A DNA stretch of 64,000 nucleotides, from NCBI GenBank assembly GCA_021173225.1, contig JAJOLK010000013.1:1-64000 (forward strand). Reading direction: 5' to 3'. The DNA is from Phycisphaerales bacterium PN19_bin_20 (GTDB taxonomy: Bacteria; Planctomycetota; Phycisphaerae; Phycisphaerales; UBA1924). A program made the translations under genes and the position numbers. Each line of letters begins with the position of its first letter. The stretch's first letter is position 1. The notes below the pieces were generated by a model. That model was not told the origin of the DNA. It saw only the letters and a list, made by a program, of their open reading frames with translations, and made no database searches. Of the stretch, positions 34,224-42,925 are shown piece by piece.

Positions 34224-35363
34224 TTAGCCGGTTGGTGGGTGCGCAACGTTGGCGGCCGGGTGGGAGGAGCCGTGGGGTGGATTGAGAGCCGCGATGATCT
34301 GATCTGACCAGCGCTCAAGCGGGGCTGCGCCGGGGTGGAGCGGGTCGAGCGCGGCATCAGGGTGCAGCGGCAGCGCGCCGGGGGTGATGCTCAGGCGACG
34401 CAGCCAAGTTCGCTGGCTCTTGGCGAGTCGGCGCGTGGCGATCTTGACTTCTTCGGCGATGTGGTCGAGGGCTTGGCTGGTCGGTTTGAGCGCGACCTCG
34501 CGCGCGGCGTCTAGTTGGTGCGGCTGCATGAAGGCGAGGAGTTGTTTGTAGCCGAGGGCTTCGCGGGCTTGCGGCCCGAACCCGCCGTGGGCGAGAATGC
34601 TGGCGGTCTCTTCAACGAGGCCGTGGGCGAGCATGGCGCGGACGCGGGCGTTGATGCGCGGGTTGATGGCCTCAACGGGCCAGTGGAGCGTTACAAGCAG
34701 GGCATCGCCGCGGGTTGTGCGGTCCCACTGCTGCTGGTGCTGGCTGATGGGCACGCCGGTGAGGCGGAAGACCTCCAGCGCGCGGACGGTGCGGCGCAGG
34801 TCATTGGTGTGGATGCGTGCGGCGGCGTGCGGATCAACGCGGATCAGCATTTCGCGGCGTGCCAGTGGGTCCATCGCGGCAAGCTCAGCGCGGAGCGCAA
34901 GGTCGGCAGCGGGGCCATCGAAGAGCCCGTCGAGCAGGGCCTTGATGTAAAGGTGCGTACCGCCAACGACGATGGGCAGGACGTGGCGTGCGCGGCAGCG
35001 GTCGATGGTTTGCTGCGCGAGCTTGAGCCAGTAGTCGAGGGTGAAGGGCTCGGCGGGTTCGAGCAGGTCAATGAGGTGATGGGCGATGCCGTGACGCTCG
35101 GCGGGCGTGGGCTTGGCGGTGCCGACGTCCATTCGGCAATAGACCTGGAAGGCGTCGGCGGTGATGATCTCGGCGTGCTGGCCACGGGCGGCGAGCGCGA
35201 GGGCGAGGTGGACGGCGAGGGCCGACTTGCCCCCGGCAGTAGGCCCGGCGATGACCACAAACCGCGCCGGTGGTGCGTGTGCGGGCGTGGTGATGGGCGA
35301 GGGGGTGTTGATGGGCGCGGGAGTGGGGTGGTCTAAAGATGGAGGCTCTGACGTTGGCGGCAC
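34224..35363 (-). CDS. miaA: tRNA dimethylallyltransferase
   Basis: 379 residues, GTG start at 35363. Adds dimethylallyl to A37 of tRNAs reading UNN codons. P-loop GPTAGGKSAL at 40-49, then AEIITADAFQVYCRMDVGTAKPTPAERHGIAHHLIDLLEP, and VGGTHLYIKALLDG. The C-terminal tRNA-binding region includes EALGYKQLLAF and ITRRLAKSQRTWLRR. The first 33 residues are Pro/Thr-rich and outside the normal domain; no internal start with a ribosome site is evident. Divergent from mqnA, with only 100 bases between start codons. Confidence 0.95.
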   Translation of the reverse strand: MPPTSEPPSLDHPTPAPINTPSPITTPAHAPPARFVVIAGPTAGGKSALAVHLALALAARGQHAEIITADAFQVYCRMDVGTAKPTPAERHGIAHHLIDLLEPAEPFTLDYWLKLAQQTIDRCRARHVLPIVVGGTHLYIKALLDGLFDGPAADLALRAELAAMDPLARREMLIRVDPHAAARIHTNDLRRTVRALEVFRLTGVPISQHQQQWDRTTRGDALLVTLHWPVEAINPRINARVRAMLAHGLVEETASILAHGGFGPQAREALGYKQLLAFMQPHQLDAAREVALKPTSQALDHIAEEVKIATRRLAKSQRTWLRRLSITPGALPLHPDAALDPLHPGAAPLERWSDQIIAALNPPHGSSHPAANVAHPPTG

Positions 35364-35462
35364 GGGAGCAAGTAAAGGTCGGCACGCTGAAGGTGGCGGG
35401 GGCGGAACTACGCTTTGTCGTACCGGGCTTGAGGTGTGGGGCAGGCGGGGGCTGGAGTGCGC

Positions 35463-36305
35463 ATGGGACCAATGCGGGTCGGGTTTGTGAAGTACCTCAA
35501 CACGCTGCCGCTGGTGCAGGGGCTAGAGGCCTCGCGCGAGCTAAAGCTGATCCCGGCGGTGCCGAGCCGACTGGGCGAGATGCTGGCAGGCGGCGAGGTG
35601 GACGTGGCGTTGTGCTCACTGGTGGACTACGCGACGAGCGCGGTGCCGCTGACGCTGATTGACGCGGGCGGGATCGGTTGTGACGGGCCGACGCTGACGG
35701 TGCGGGTTTTTAGTGATGTGGCGGCGAGCGAGATCAAGACGCTGCACGCAGACACCGACAGTCATACCAGCGTGGTGCTGGCGCGGCTGCTGCTTCGGCT
35801 GTCGCACGGGGTGGATGTGGGGATTGTGAACTATCACGCGCGTGAGCAGGTCAGCACCGCGCCGGGGCAGGCAGCCGACGCTTCTGGGCAGTGGCCCGGG
35901 TCGGTGCTGCTGATTGGCGACAAGGTGGTGACGGGCGCGCCGCCGTCGGGGCGGTATGCGCACGAGTTTGATCTGGGCGAGTGGTGGAAGGCGCAGACGG
36001 GGCTGCCGTTTGTTTATGCGGTGTGGATGTGCCGGAGTGCGGATGCGGGGCGCGCGGAGATCGGGACGCTGGCGGGGCTTTTAGAGCGGCAGCGTCTGCG
36101 GAACACGGCGCGGACGGCGTGGCTGGTGGAGCGCGCGGTGGACGAGCGGCACTGGCCACGGGCGCTGGCGCACCGGTACGTGACGGAGTACCTGCGGTAC
36201 GAGCTGGGCCCGCGCCAGCGCGAGGCGATCGCGTTCTTCTTGGCGCAGGCCGGCTCGGCGGGGCTCATCCCGCTGCGCGCGCCGCGCTGGCTGGGCGGGG
36301 TGTGA
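35463..36305 (+). CDS. mqnA: Chorismate dehydratase of the futalosine menaquinone pathway
   Basis: 280 residues from ATG 35463 (GGAG 5 bases upstream; a second ATG is at 35472). MqnA converts chorismate to 3-[(1-carboxyvinyl)oxy]benzoate. Family blocks: MRVGFVKYLNTLPLVQGL at the start, SRLGEMLAGGEVDVALCSLVDYATS, GCDGPTLTVRVFS, LLIGDKVVTGAPPSGRYAHEFDLGEWWKAQTGLPFVYAVWM, and the C-terminal helix YLRYELGPRQREAIAFFLAQA. Length is normal. No mqnC or mqnD is in the window. The presence of this gene implies the organism makes menaquinone by the futalosine route. Confidence 0.92.
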   Translation: MGPMRVGFVKYLNTLPLVQGLEASRELKLIPAVPSRLGEMLAGGEVDVALCSLVDYATSAVPLTLIDAGGIGCDGPTLTVRVFSDVAASEIKTLHADTDSHTSVVLARLLLRLSHGVDVGIVNYHAREQVSTAPGQAADASGQWPGSVLLIGDKVVTGAPPSGRYAHEFDLGEWWKAQTGLPFVYAVWMCRSADAGRAEIGTLAGLLERQRLRNTARTAWLVERAVDERHWPRALAHRYVTEYLRYELGPRQREAIAFFLAQAGSAGLIPLRAPRWLGGV

Positions 36306-36343
36306 CGGAGGCTGAACGTGTTTGGTGCAGCGGGGCCTGAACC

Positions 36344-37891
36344 ATGCCGCGCCAGTTGCGATTGCGGGTTGCGAGCCTCGGGCGGTTGGCCCAGCAGTTG
36401 CGGTACGCGCCGCCAGCGGCGTGCCGCCGGTGCGTGCAGCGGGCCGAGGGGCTGGCGCGGACGATCGACCCTGACCGTTCGTACACGCTGGGGTGGATCA
36501 CCGGGCAGGTCACGGGCTTTGTGCCCGGGGCTAAGGGCAAGGGTGGCGGCAAGGGTGGGGGCAAGGGCGAGGGCGAGGGCGAGGGCGGGGGTGGGGGCGA
36601 GGGCAGGGGCGGCGGCGATGATGCCGAGACGATCCCCGGTGCGGCGCTGCTGGCGGACCTGGCGGGGCTGATTGATCGGCTGTGCGCCGGCGCGCGATAC
36701 GGTCCTTTGGACCTGCCGGGTAACGCGTGGATGACCATCGACGAGGTGCGGACGGCGCTGGGGGTTTCTCGGCGGACGGTGGAGCGGTTGCGGCCGCGCG
36801 GCTTGATTGGGCGGCGCGTGACGCTGGTCGGCGGGCGTGTGCGGGTGGTGATTGCGCGTGAGTTGGCGGCGCGGTTTATCGCGCAGGCGCAGGCGCGTGC
36901 GGCTGAGCGTGCGGGACGGGTGGCTGGGCAGACGGCTCGGCGCGGGACGCGTGTGGCTCCAGACGCGGCGGTTGCTAACGCGGGCGCGCCGGTTGCACGC
37001 GCGGCCACACGTGCGGTGGCTGGTGGCAGTTTCTCAACGCGGCATAGGGCGCGGCTGAGGCCGGTGGTGCAGCGGCTGGCTGAGCTGCGCGTGGCGGTGC
37101 CCGAGCGGTATAAAGATGTTTCTTCGGTAGAGCTTGCTAACGCGCTGGCGGCGGCGGAAGTCCGCACCGGGCTTGGTGGGCCGGGCGAGGCGTCGGCGGC
37201 GGAGCTGGTCGCGGGCGCTGCGCAGCGCGGGTGGCCTGATAAGGACGTAGAGCGTCGGCGCGCGGTGGCGGCCTGGGGGCTGATTGCGCGGGCCCAGCTC
37301 GCGGCGCGCGGGCTGAGCCTGGCGCGGCCCAGCGCGGCGGTGCTGGATCGCGCCGTCACAGACCTGCGCTGGGCCTCACGCCTGCGGGCAGAGCTTGCGC
37401 GCGGCACGCACCTGACGGTCTTGCGAAGCGTGGAGGTGACGCTGGGCAAGCCGCTGGTGGAGCTTGCCGACCCCGAGCGGGTCCGCGGTGTGCTGCACGC
37501 GGCGGTGTCGCGCGGGGTAGAACGGTTTGACCCCTCGCGTGGCGGACGGCTGGCGGCCCCGGTGGGGCTTGAGCTCTCGCGCGTGCTGGCGCCAAGTGGC
37601 GGGGCAAGTGGTGGGTCGACGCCCGGCGCGCAGATACCCGGCGCGCAGCCATCGCCCGTGTTGGAGCCCGAAGATTGGACGCGCGCAATCGACCCCTGGC
37701 AGGGGTGGACTGAGCCTGGTCCGCACGTGCGGGCGGGGCTTGCGGGGCTCGATGATCGCGACGCGCTGCTGCTTCGGCTGCGGTATGGCTGGGCCGGCGG
37801 CCCGCCGCTGACGTGCGTAGAGGTGGGTGTGTTTTTGGGTTTGCCCAGCTCGGTGGTCCGCCGCCGGGAGCGGGCGCTGATGGGCGGTTAG
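36344..37891 (+). CDS. Atypical sigma-70-like protein with N-terminal HTH
   Basis: 515 residues, ATG 36344. C-terminal region (about 440-515) closely resembles sigma-70 region 4: AGLDDRDALLLRLRYGWAGGPPLTCVEVGVFLGLPSSVVRRRERAL, as in region-4 HTH of housekeeping sigma factors. A region-2-like segment lies about 345-415, including VLHAAVSRGVERFDPSRGG, which matches the FDPSRG sigma signature. N-terminal part has CRRC (28-31), a Gly/Lys/Glu low-complexity spacer (59-90) and a MerR-type HTH MTIDEVRTALGVSRRTVERLRPRGLIGRRV near 128-157. I take it as a divergent sigma-70 family protein with an added DNA-binding domain. No -35/-10 readout can be proven. It stands alone. Confidence 0.65.
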   Translation: MPRQLRLRVASLGRLAQQLRYAPPAACRRCVQRAEGLARTIDPDRSYTLGWITGQVTGFVPGAKGKGGGKGGGKGEGEGEGGGGGEGRGGGDDAETIPGAALLADLAGLIDRLCAGARYGPLDLPGNAWMTIDEVRTALGVSRRTVERLRPRGLIGRRVTLVGGRVRVVIARELAARFIAQAQARAAERAGRVAGQTARRGTRVAPDAAVANAGAPVARAATRAVAGGSFSTRHRARLRPVVQRLAELRVAVPERYKDVSSVELANALAAAEVRTGLGGPGEASAAELVAGAAQRGWPDKDVERRRAVAAWGLIARAQLAARGLSLARPSAAVLDRAVTDLRWASRLRAELARGTHLTVLRSVEVTLGKPLVELADPERVRGVLHAAVSRGVERFDPSRGGRLAAPVGLELSRVLAPSGGASGGSTPGAQIPGAQPSPVLEPEDWTRAIDPWQGWTEPGPHVRAGLAGLDDRDALLLRLRYGWAGGPPLTCVEVGVFLGLPSSVVRRRERALMGG

Positions 37892-37952
37892 GTCTGTGGC
37901 CGCGGCAGAGCGGGCCAGGGCACGCGGGCCGGGCGTGCGGTACGCTTGAGCG

Positions 37953-38885
37953 GTGACGGGCAACCACGCACAACCCGAGGGCGGCCCGCACGGTGGACCG
38001 CAGGGTGGACCGCAGGGTGGACCGGCGGGCGAGGCGGTCATCCGCGTGCGCGGGCTTGTCAAGCGGTTCGAGGGTCGCGCGGTGCTCGAGGGCATCGACC
38101 TGGACGTGTACCGCGGCGAGACGCTGGTGATCATGGGCGCCAGCGGGTGCGGCAAGAGCACGCTGCTGCGGTGCATGATCGGGGCCCAGCGGCCCGAGGC
38201 CGGATCGATCGACATGCTGGGGCGGAACCTGTGCAAGGCCAGCGAGGCGCAGCTTGAGGAGGTCAAGAAGCGTTTCGGGATCTTGTTCCAGTCCGGCGCG
38301 CTGTACAACAGCATGACGGTGGCGCAGAACGTGGCGCTGCCGCTGCAGGAGCACACCGACCTGGACCACGCGACGATCGAGACGATCGTGAAGATCAAGC
38401 TTGAGCAGGTGGCGCTGCGCGAGCACGCCGACAAGTTTCCCTCGCAGCTCTCGGGCGGCATGAAGAAGCGTGCGGGCCTCGCGCGGGCGATGGCGCTTGA
38501 CCCGCAGGTGCTGTTCTGCGACGAGCCCTCGGCGGGGCTTGACCCGGTGACCAGCGCGGAGATCGACCGGCTGATCATGGGCCTGACGCGTGGGCTGGGT
38601 GTCACCAGCATCGTGGTGACCCACGAGATGGACTCGGCGTTCGCGATCGCCGACCGGATGGTGATGCTGGACAAGGGGCGGGTGCTGCGGATCGACCGGC
38701 GCGAGTGGTTCGACAACCTGCGCCACGTGGACGACGCGGGTGCCGAGGCGCTGCCGGAGTCCGAGCAGATCATCCGGCAGTTTTTGCGTGGTGACGCGAG
38801 CGGTCCGATCACGCGTCGGCGCGACGCGGGCAGTTACGCCGACGATCTGCTGGGCCCGAAGCCGCCGGCGCGGCCCGGGGCGTGA
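37953..38885 (+). CDS. MlaF-type ABC transporter ATP-binding protein
   Basis: 310 residues, GTG start at 37953. Walker A GASGCGKST at 62-70, Q-loop FQSGALYNS, signature LSGGM at 166-170 followed by KKRAGLARAMALDP, and Walker B VLFCDEPSAGLDP. The KKRAG..R and SAGLDP motifs are typical of MlaF, which powers phospholipid trafficking between the membranes. The first 28 residues contain a GGPQ repeat encoded by three 12-base units (37992-38027). Followed 51 bases later by the MlaD gene; the permease MlaE and the other mla genes are not next to them. Confidence 0.85.
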   Translation: MTGNHAQPEGGPHGGPQGGPQGGPAGEAVIRVRGLVKRFEGRAVLEGIDLDVYRGETLVIMGASGCGKSTLLRCMIGAQRPEAGSIDMLGRNLCKASEAQLEEVKKRFGILFQSGALYNSMTVAQNVALPLQEHTDLDHATIETIVKIKLEQVALREHADKFPSQLSGGMKKRAGLARAMALDPQVLFCDEPSAGLDPVTSAEIDRLIMGLTRGLGVTSIVVTHEMDSAFAIADRMVMLDKGRVLRIDRREWFDNLRHVDDAGAEALPESEQIIRQFLRGDASGPITRRRDAGSYADDLLGPKPPARPGA

Positions 38886-38936
38886 CAGATGCGGGGTGCT
38901 TGTTGACCCGGAGCGGTGGGGGACCAAGAGTCATCC

Positions 38937-40256
38937 GTGCGAAACGCCTCAAACAACCTGCTGGCTGGCGCGTTTGTGATCGTCGGGGTCGTGGGCTTTG
39001 TGCTGATTGTGATGACCCTCTCGGGCATCAGCGCGTGGATCAGCTCGCGCACGCCGTACACCGTGCGGTTTACGCTGCGTGACGGGGCGACGGGCCTGAA
39101 GCAGGGCTCGCTGGTGCGTGTGGGCGGGCAGCAGGCCGGCACGGTCAAGAGCGTGGCGTTTGTGATCGACCCGGTCAGCGGCGCGCCGCAGTTTATTGAC
39201 GTGATCGTCGGCGTGGACGCGTCGATCAAGCTGTTCTCTGACGCGGTGGTGCAGCTTGAGCTGCCGCTGCTGGGCTCGGTCTCGTGGATCAATATCCCGG
39301 CGGTCGGGACGCCCGAGCGCGGCGTGCTGGCCCCCGGCGCAACCGTCCCCGGGCAGCTTGCGCCCCCGGCGTTCTTGACGCAGGCGGGCTACGGCGACGC
39401 GCAGCGCTCGCAGGTGCAGCAGATGATCAGCGGCGGGGCCAAGCTGGTTGATGACGGCCAGAAGCTGGTCGCCGACTTGCAACGCGAGGCTGGCCCGCTG
39501 ATCAAGCAGGCCGGCGACGTCGCGTCGGAGGTCCGGCAGGTTTCGGGCGACGTTCGGCAGAAGATTACCGATTGGACGCCGCGGATTGACCGAACGCTTG
39601 AGAGCGTGGAGCGGTTCACCGCCGACATCAACACCTCGCGTGCGCAGCTCGACGACGGGCTGAAGGTGGCGCGTGACCTGGTGCAGGACGTGCGGTCGAT
39701 TGTCGGCGACAACCGCCCGCGGGTTGAGAGCATTTTGAAGAACGCCGACGAGCTGGTGACGCGCGCAAGCACGGAGCTTTATGCGCAGGTCCAGGGCGTG
39801 CTTGAGGACGGGCGGACGGGTCTGCGGGCGTTTGCCGACACGGGCCAGCGGGCCAACGCGCTGCTGGCGGAGGCGGGGCCTGAGCTGCGCCTGACGTTCG
39901 CCAACGCGCGGCTGTCGAGCGACCAACTCAAGCTGTTGATGGCCGAGGTTCGGCGCAACCCTTGGCGGTTGCTGTACCAGCCGGGAAAGAAGGAGCTGGA
40001 GCAGGAGCTGCTGTACGAGTCGACGCGGTCGTACGCCGAGGCCGTCAGCCAGCTTCGGGGCGTCTCGTCATCGCTGGAGGCGGCCAGCGCCGCGGCAGCC
40101 CAGGGTGGCCAGACCGATCCGGCGGCGGCCGGACGCATCAGCGCGCTGCGCGATGAGCTTCAGCGGAGCTTTGAGCGGTACCGCGAGGCTGAGCAGGCGT
40201 TGTACGCGCGTCTGCTGGGCACGGGCGCTATGCCGCCGCCGCCCCAGCAGCGTTAG
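38937..40256 (+). CDS. MlaD/MCE domain protein
   Basis: 439 residues from GTG 38937, because the N-terminus then starts with RNASNNLLAGAFVIVGVVGFVLIVMTLSG, the usual MlaD layout of a short basic start and one membrane helix; a GTG 21 bases upstream is possible. The MCE domain spans about 35-130 (YTVRFTLRDGATGLKQGSLVRVGGQQAGTVKSV, then VVQLELPLLGSVSWINIPAVG). The remainder is a long amphipathic/coiled-coil region with repeated DV and SVERFTAD segments and a Pro-rich end (PPPPQQR). MCE proteins carry lipids across the periplasm. It is the likely partner of the upstream MlaF ATPase. Confidence 0.85.
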   Translation: MRNASNNLLAGAFVIVGVVGFVLIVMTLSGISAWISSRTPYTVRFTLRDGATGLKQGSLVRVGGQQAGTVKSVAFVIDPVSGAPQFIDVIVGVDASIKLFSDAVVQLELPLLGSVSWINIPAVGTPERGVLAPGATVPGQLAPPAFLTQAGYGDAQRSQVQQMISGGAKLVDDGQKLVADLQREAGPLIKQAGDVASEVRQVSGDVRQKITDWTPRIDRTLESVERFTADINTSRAQLDDGLKVARDLVQDVRSIVGDNRPRVESILKNADELVTRASTELYAQVQGVLEDGRTGLRAFADTGQRANALLAEAGPELRLTFANARLSSDQLKLLMAEVRRNPWRLLYQPGKKELEQELLYESTRSYAEAVSQLRGVSSSLEAASAAAAQGGQTDPAAAGRISALRDELQRSFERYREAEQALYARLLGTGAMPPPPQQR

Positions 40257-40325
40257 CAGAAGCCCTCATACGAGCGGTGCTTGCGGTGTTGTCCACGCGG
40301 CGTGCAAGGCCCGCTAGCGTTGTGC

Positions 40326-41426
40326 ATGACGATGATTCCTGCCCGTGTGAGCCCTTCGGTTGTGGCGATCCCCGCGACGATGCGGGCGCTGTACAAGCAC
40401 CACGCCGGGCCTGAGCTCAAGCTTGACCCCGTGCGCGTTACGCCCACTCCCGGCCCGCGTGACGTGCTGATCAAGGTCTCAAAGGTTGGGCTGTGCGGGA
40501 CGGACCGGCACATTTGGGAGTGGGACGCGTGGGCCGCGTCGCGGATCCCGGTGGGCATCACCACGGGCCACGAGTTTGTCGGGCACATCGTGAAGCTTGG
40601 CTCGGCCGTGAGCAAGTACAGCGTCGGGCAAAGAGTGAGTGCCGAGGGGCACATCTCGCCCGGCACGGGCTTCAGCGCGCGGACGGGCGCGGCCCACATC
40701 GCCGACGGGATGGTGATCCTTGGTGTTGATCGCGACGGGTGCTTTGCCGACTACGTATGCGTGCCTGAGGAGAACGTCTGGCCCGTGCATCCAAGCATCC
40801 CCGACCACGTGGCGGCGGTGCTTGACCCCTTGGGCAACGCGGTGCACACGGTGATGGAGGCGGGCGTGAGCGCGCAGACCGTGCTGGTGACGGGCGTGGG
40901 GATCATCGGGCTGATGGCGGTGACGGTGGCCAAGGCCGCGGGCGCGAGCCGGATCTTTGTGACCGATGTTGACCCGCGCCGCCTGGCGCTGGCGCGGAAG
41001 CTTGGCGCGGTTGAGGCGTACAACGCGCGCGACGCATCGGGCAGCGCGGGGTGGATCGAGCACCTGCGGGCCCAAACGCACAGCGGGGTTGACGTGCTGA
41101 TTGAGATGTCCGGGAACCCCGGGGCCATCAGCGACGGGTTCAGCGCGCTGCGCCCCGGCGGTACGGCGGCGCTGCTGGGCATCCCCAGCAAGCCCTTTGC
41201 CTTTGACCTGACCAACCACGTGATCTTCAAGGGGGCCAAGGTCTTGGGCATCAACGGGCGCAAGATGTTCCAGACCTGGTACCAGATGGAAGCGCTGCTG
41301 CTGAGCGGACGCCTGGAGCTTGAGGACATCATCACCCACCAGCTGCCGCTGGACCAGTTCGCCAAGGGCTTTGGGCTTATGCAGAGCGGCGAGGGCATCA
41401 AGGTGGTGCTGGATGTGAACGCCTGA
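40326..41426 (+). CDS. tdh: L-threonine 3-dehydrogenase-like zinc enzyme lacking the structural zinc site
   Basis: 366 residues from ATG 40326 (an alternative ATG at 40380 gives the usual MRALYKHHAGPEL start). Medium-chain NAD-dependent dehydrogenase making 2-amino-3-ketobutyrate from threonine. Catalytic zinc ligands are present: the cysteine of GLCGTDRHIWEW and GHEFVGHI. NAD-binding loop VLVTGVGIIGLMAV. The segment that normally holds four zinc cysteines reads EGHISPGTGFSARTGAAHIA, so all four are replaced (P, G, A, A). The rest, such as DPLGNAVHTVMEAGVSAQTVLV and FKGAKVLGINGRKMFQTWYQMEALL, is well conserved. Confidence 0.88.
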   Translation: MTMIPARVSPSVVAIPATMRALYKHHAGPELKLDPVRVTPTPGPRDVLIKVSKVGLCGTDRHIWEWDAWAASRIPVGITTGHEFVGHIVKLGSAVSKYSVGQRVSAEGHISPGTGFSARTGAAHIADGMVILGVDRDGCFADYVCVPEENVWPVHPSIPDHVAAVLDPLGNAVHTVMEAGVSAQTVLVTGVGIIGLMAVTVAKAAGASRIFVTDVDPRRLALARKLGAVEAYNARDASGSAGWIEHLRAQTHSGVDVLIEMSGNPGAISDGFSALRPGGTAALLGIPSKPFAFDLTNHVIFKGAKVLGINGRKMFQTWYQMEALLLSGRLELEDIITHQLPLDQFAKGFGLMQSGEGIKVVLDVNA

Positions 41427-41438
41427 GCGGCCGAGCTG

Positions 41439-41510
41439 GATCAGTGGCGCTGGCGCGATCAGTGGCGCTGACGCGATGAATCACGCTGACGCGATGAATC
41501 ACGCTGATGC
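41439..41510. repeat. Four-copy 18-base tandem repeat
   Basis: Units GATCAGTGGCGCTGGCGC, GATCAGTGGCGCTGACGC, GATGAATCACGCTGACGC and GATGAATCACGCTGATGC, contiguous. Non-coding, beginning 13 bases after tdh, in the tail-to-tail gap with the sigma-54 activator gene. Unit divergence grows along the array. Confidence 0.92.
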
Positions 41511-41590
41511 GTTGCTGAGCCCGAGGGCAGTGTCGGGCCAGTGTCGGGCCAGCATGCGCGCCGAGTGCTCAACTCAGTTATTGCCCGGCA

Positions 41591-42925
41591 TCACGCCGCT
41601 TCTTCGTCGGCACCGAGGAGCCCGGACGCATCAACGCGCCGGTTCGCGCTGCCGCGCAACCCGTAGCGCGCGACCTTGCGATAGAGCCGCCGGCGCTCCA
41701 GGTTGAGCATCGCGGCGGCCTGGTTCTGGTTGCCGCCGGTCAGCTCCAGCGCGCGGGCGATCATCGCACGCTCAAGCTCGTCAATGGTCGGCAGCACAGG
41801 GCCGAGCATCGACACAAGTTGGCGCAGGTCCACCGCGCCGGGTGCCAAGCCCGCCTCGCCACCAGCCCGTGCGTTGGCGACCACGGCCACGTCACGCGCA
41901 AGACCGGCGGCGTGCTCAAGCCGCACCGGCGTGATGACCACCGGCGCGGGGGCCAGCGCGACATTCAACGGGGTAGCCAGCCCGGGAGACAGCACCGCCG
42001 CTTGCACCAGCGAGGCCCGCACGCGGTCGGGCAGGTCTGCGATGTCGATCATCGGGCCGGTCGCAAACACCACCGCGTGCTCGGCGGCGTTGGCCAGCTC
42101 ACGCACGTTACCCGGCCAGGAGTACGACCGCAGCAGCTCGGCGGCGGCCGAGGTCAGCCCGCGGGCCGGCTCGCCGTACAGCTCAGCAAGCTGGCGAAGG
42201 AAGTGGGTCGCGAGCGGGGCGATGTCCTCTTGCCGCTCACGCAGGCTCGGCAGCGAGACCTTGACTACGTCAAGGCGGAAGAGCAGGTCCTCGCGAAACT
42301 CGCCGCGCGAGGCCATCAAACGCAGATCACGGTGGCTGGCGCACACAACGCGAACGTCAATGGGGACGGGCTTGGTCGCGCCCAGCGGCACCACGACGCG
42401 CTCTTGCAGCACACGCAGCAGCTTGGCCTGCGTCTTGGGCTCAAGCTCGCCGATCTCGTCAAGGAACAGCGTGCCGCGGTCGGCTGCGCGTATGAAGCCC
42501 ACCGAGGCGTGGTCAGCACCGGTGAACGCGCCCTTGACATGCCCGAAGAGCTGGCTCTCCAACAGCGAGTCGCGCAGGCCGGTGCAGTCCACGGCAATGA
42601 ACGGGCCGGCGGTGCGGGCCGAGAGGGCGTGGATGGTCCGGGCCGCCAGCTCTTTGCCCGAGCCGCTCTCGCCGTGGACCATCACGGTGCAATCACGCCC
42701 GGCAACGGCGGCGAGCTGGGCCCTGAGCCGATCCATCGCGGGGCCCTGGCCGACCATGAGAGGTGCATCAGACCGCGGGGGCACGCTGGCGTGCGGGGTG
42801 CCAGTGACAGTGCCAGTGCCAGTGCTGTTGCTGGTGCGACTACCGCTGCCAGCGGTGGCCCCCAGCGCGGGGTGGCCGTCTGGGCCGATTGCTGCGCGAG
42901 ATGGTGTGGGGAGTGGAACCGACAT
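41591..42925 (-). CDS. Sigma-54-dependent transcriptional activator (no receiver domain)
   Basis: 444 residues from ATG 42925. AAA+ activator: Walker A GESGSGK at 85-91, GAFTGA at 132-137 (contacts sigma-54), Walker B GTLFLDEI at 151-158, and the sensor R-finger region SLRERQEDI. The Fis-type HTH is at the C-terminus (IARALELTGGNQNQAAAMLNLERRRLYRKVARYGL). The N-terminal 55 residues are an unstructured Ser/Thr/Gly-rich segment rather than a receiver or GAF domain, so it is either constitutive or controlled by another protein. A Gly/Thr-rich N-terminus precedes the AAA domain. No obvious partner kinase nearby. Target promoters unknown. Confidence 0.92.
   Translation of the reverse strand: MSVPLPTPSRAAIGPDGHPALGATAGSGSRTSNSTGTGTVTGTPHASVPPRSDAPLMVGQGPAMDRLRAQLAAVAGRDCTVMVHGESGSGKELAARTIHALSARTAGPFIAVDCTGLRDSLLESQLFGHVKGAFTGADHASVGFIRAADRGTLFLDEIGELEPKTQAKLLRVLQERVVVPLGATKPVPIDVRVVCASHRDLRLMASRGEFREDLLFRLDVVKVSLPSLRERQEDIAPLATHFLRQLAELYGEPARGLTSAAAELLRSYSWPGNVRELANAAEHAVVFATGPMIDIADLPDRVRASLVQAAVLSPGLATPLNVALAPAPVVITPVRLEHAAGLARDVAVVANARAGGEAGLAPGAVDLRQLVSMLGPVLPTIDELERAMIARALELTGGNQNQAAAMLNLERRRLYRKVARYGLRGSANRRVDASGLLGADEEAA

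Noticed and set aside
41439..41510. CRISPR array
   Set aside because: The 18-base units are contiguous without spacers and are diverged; no cas genes are present in the window.
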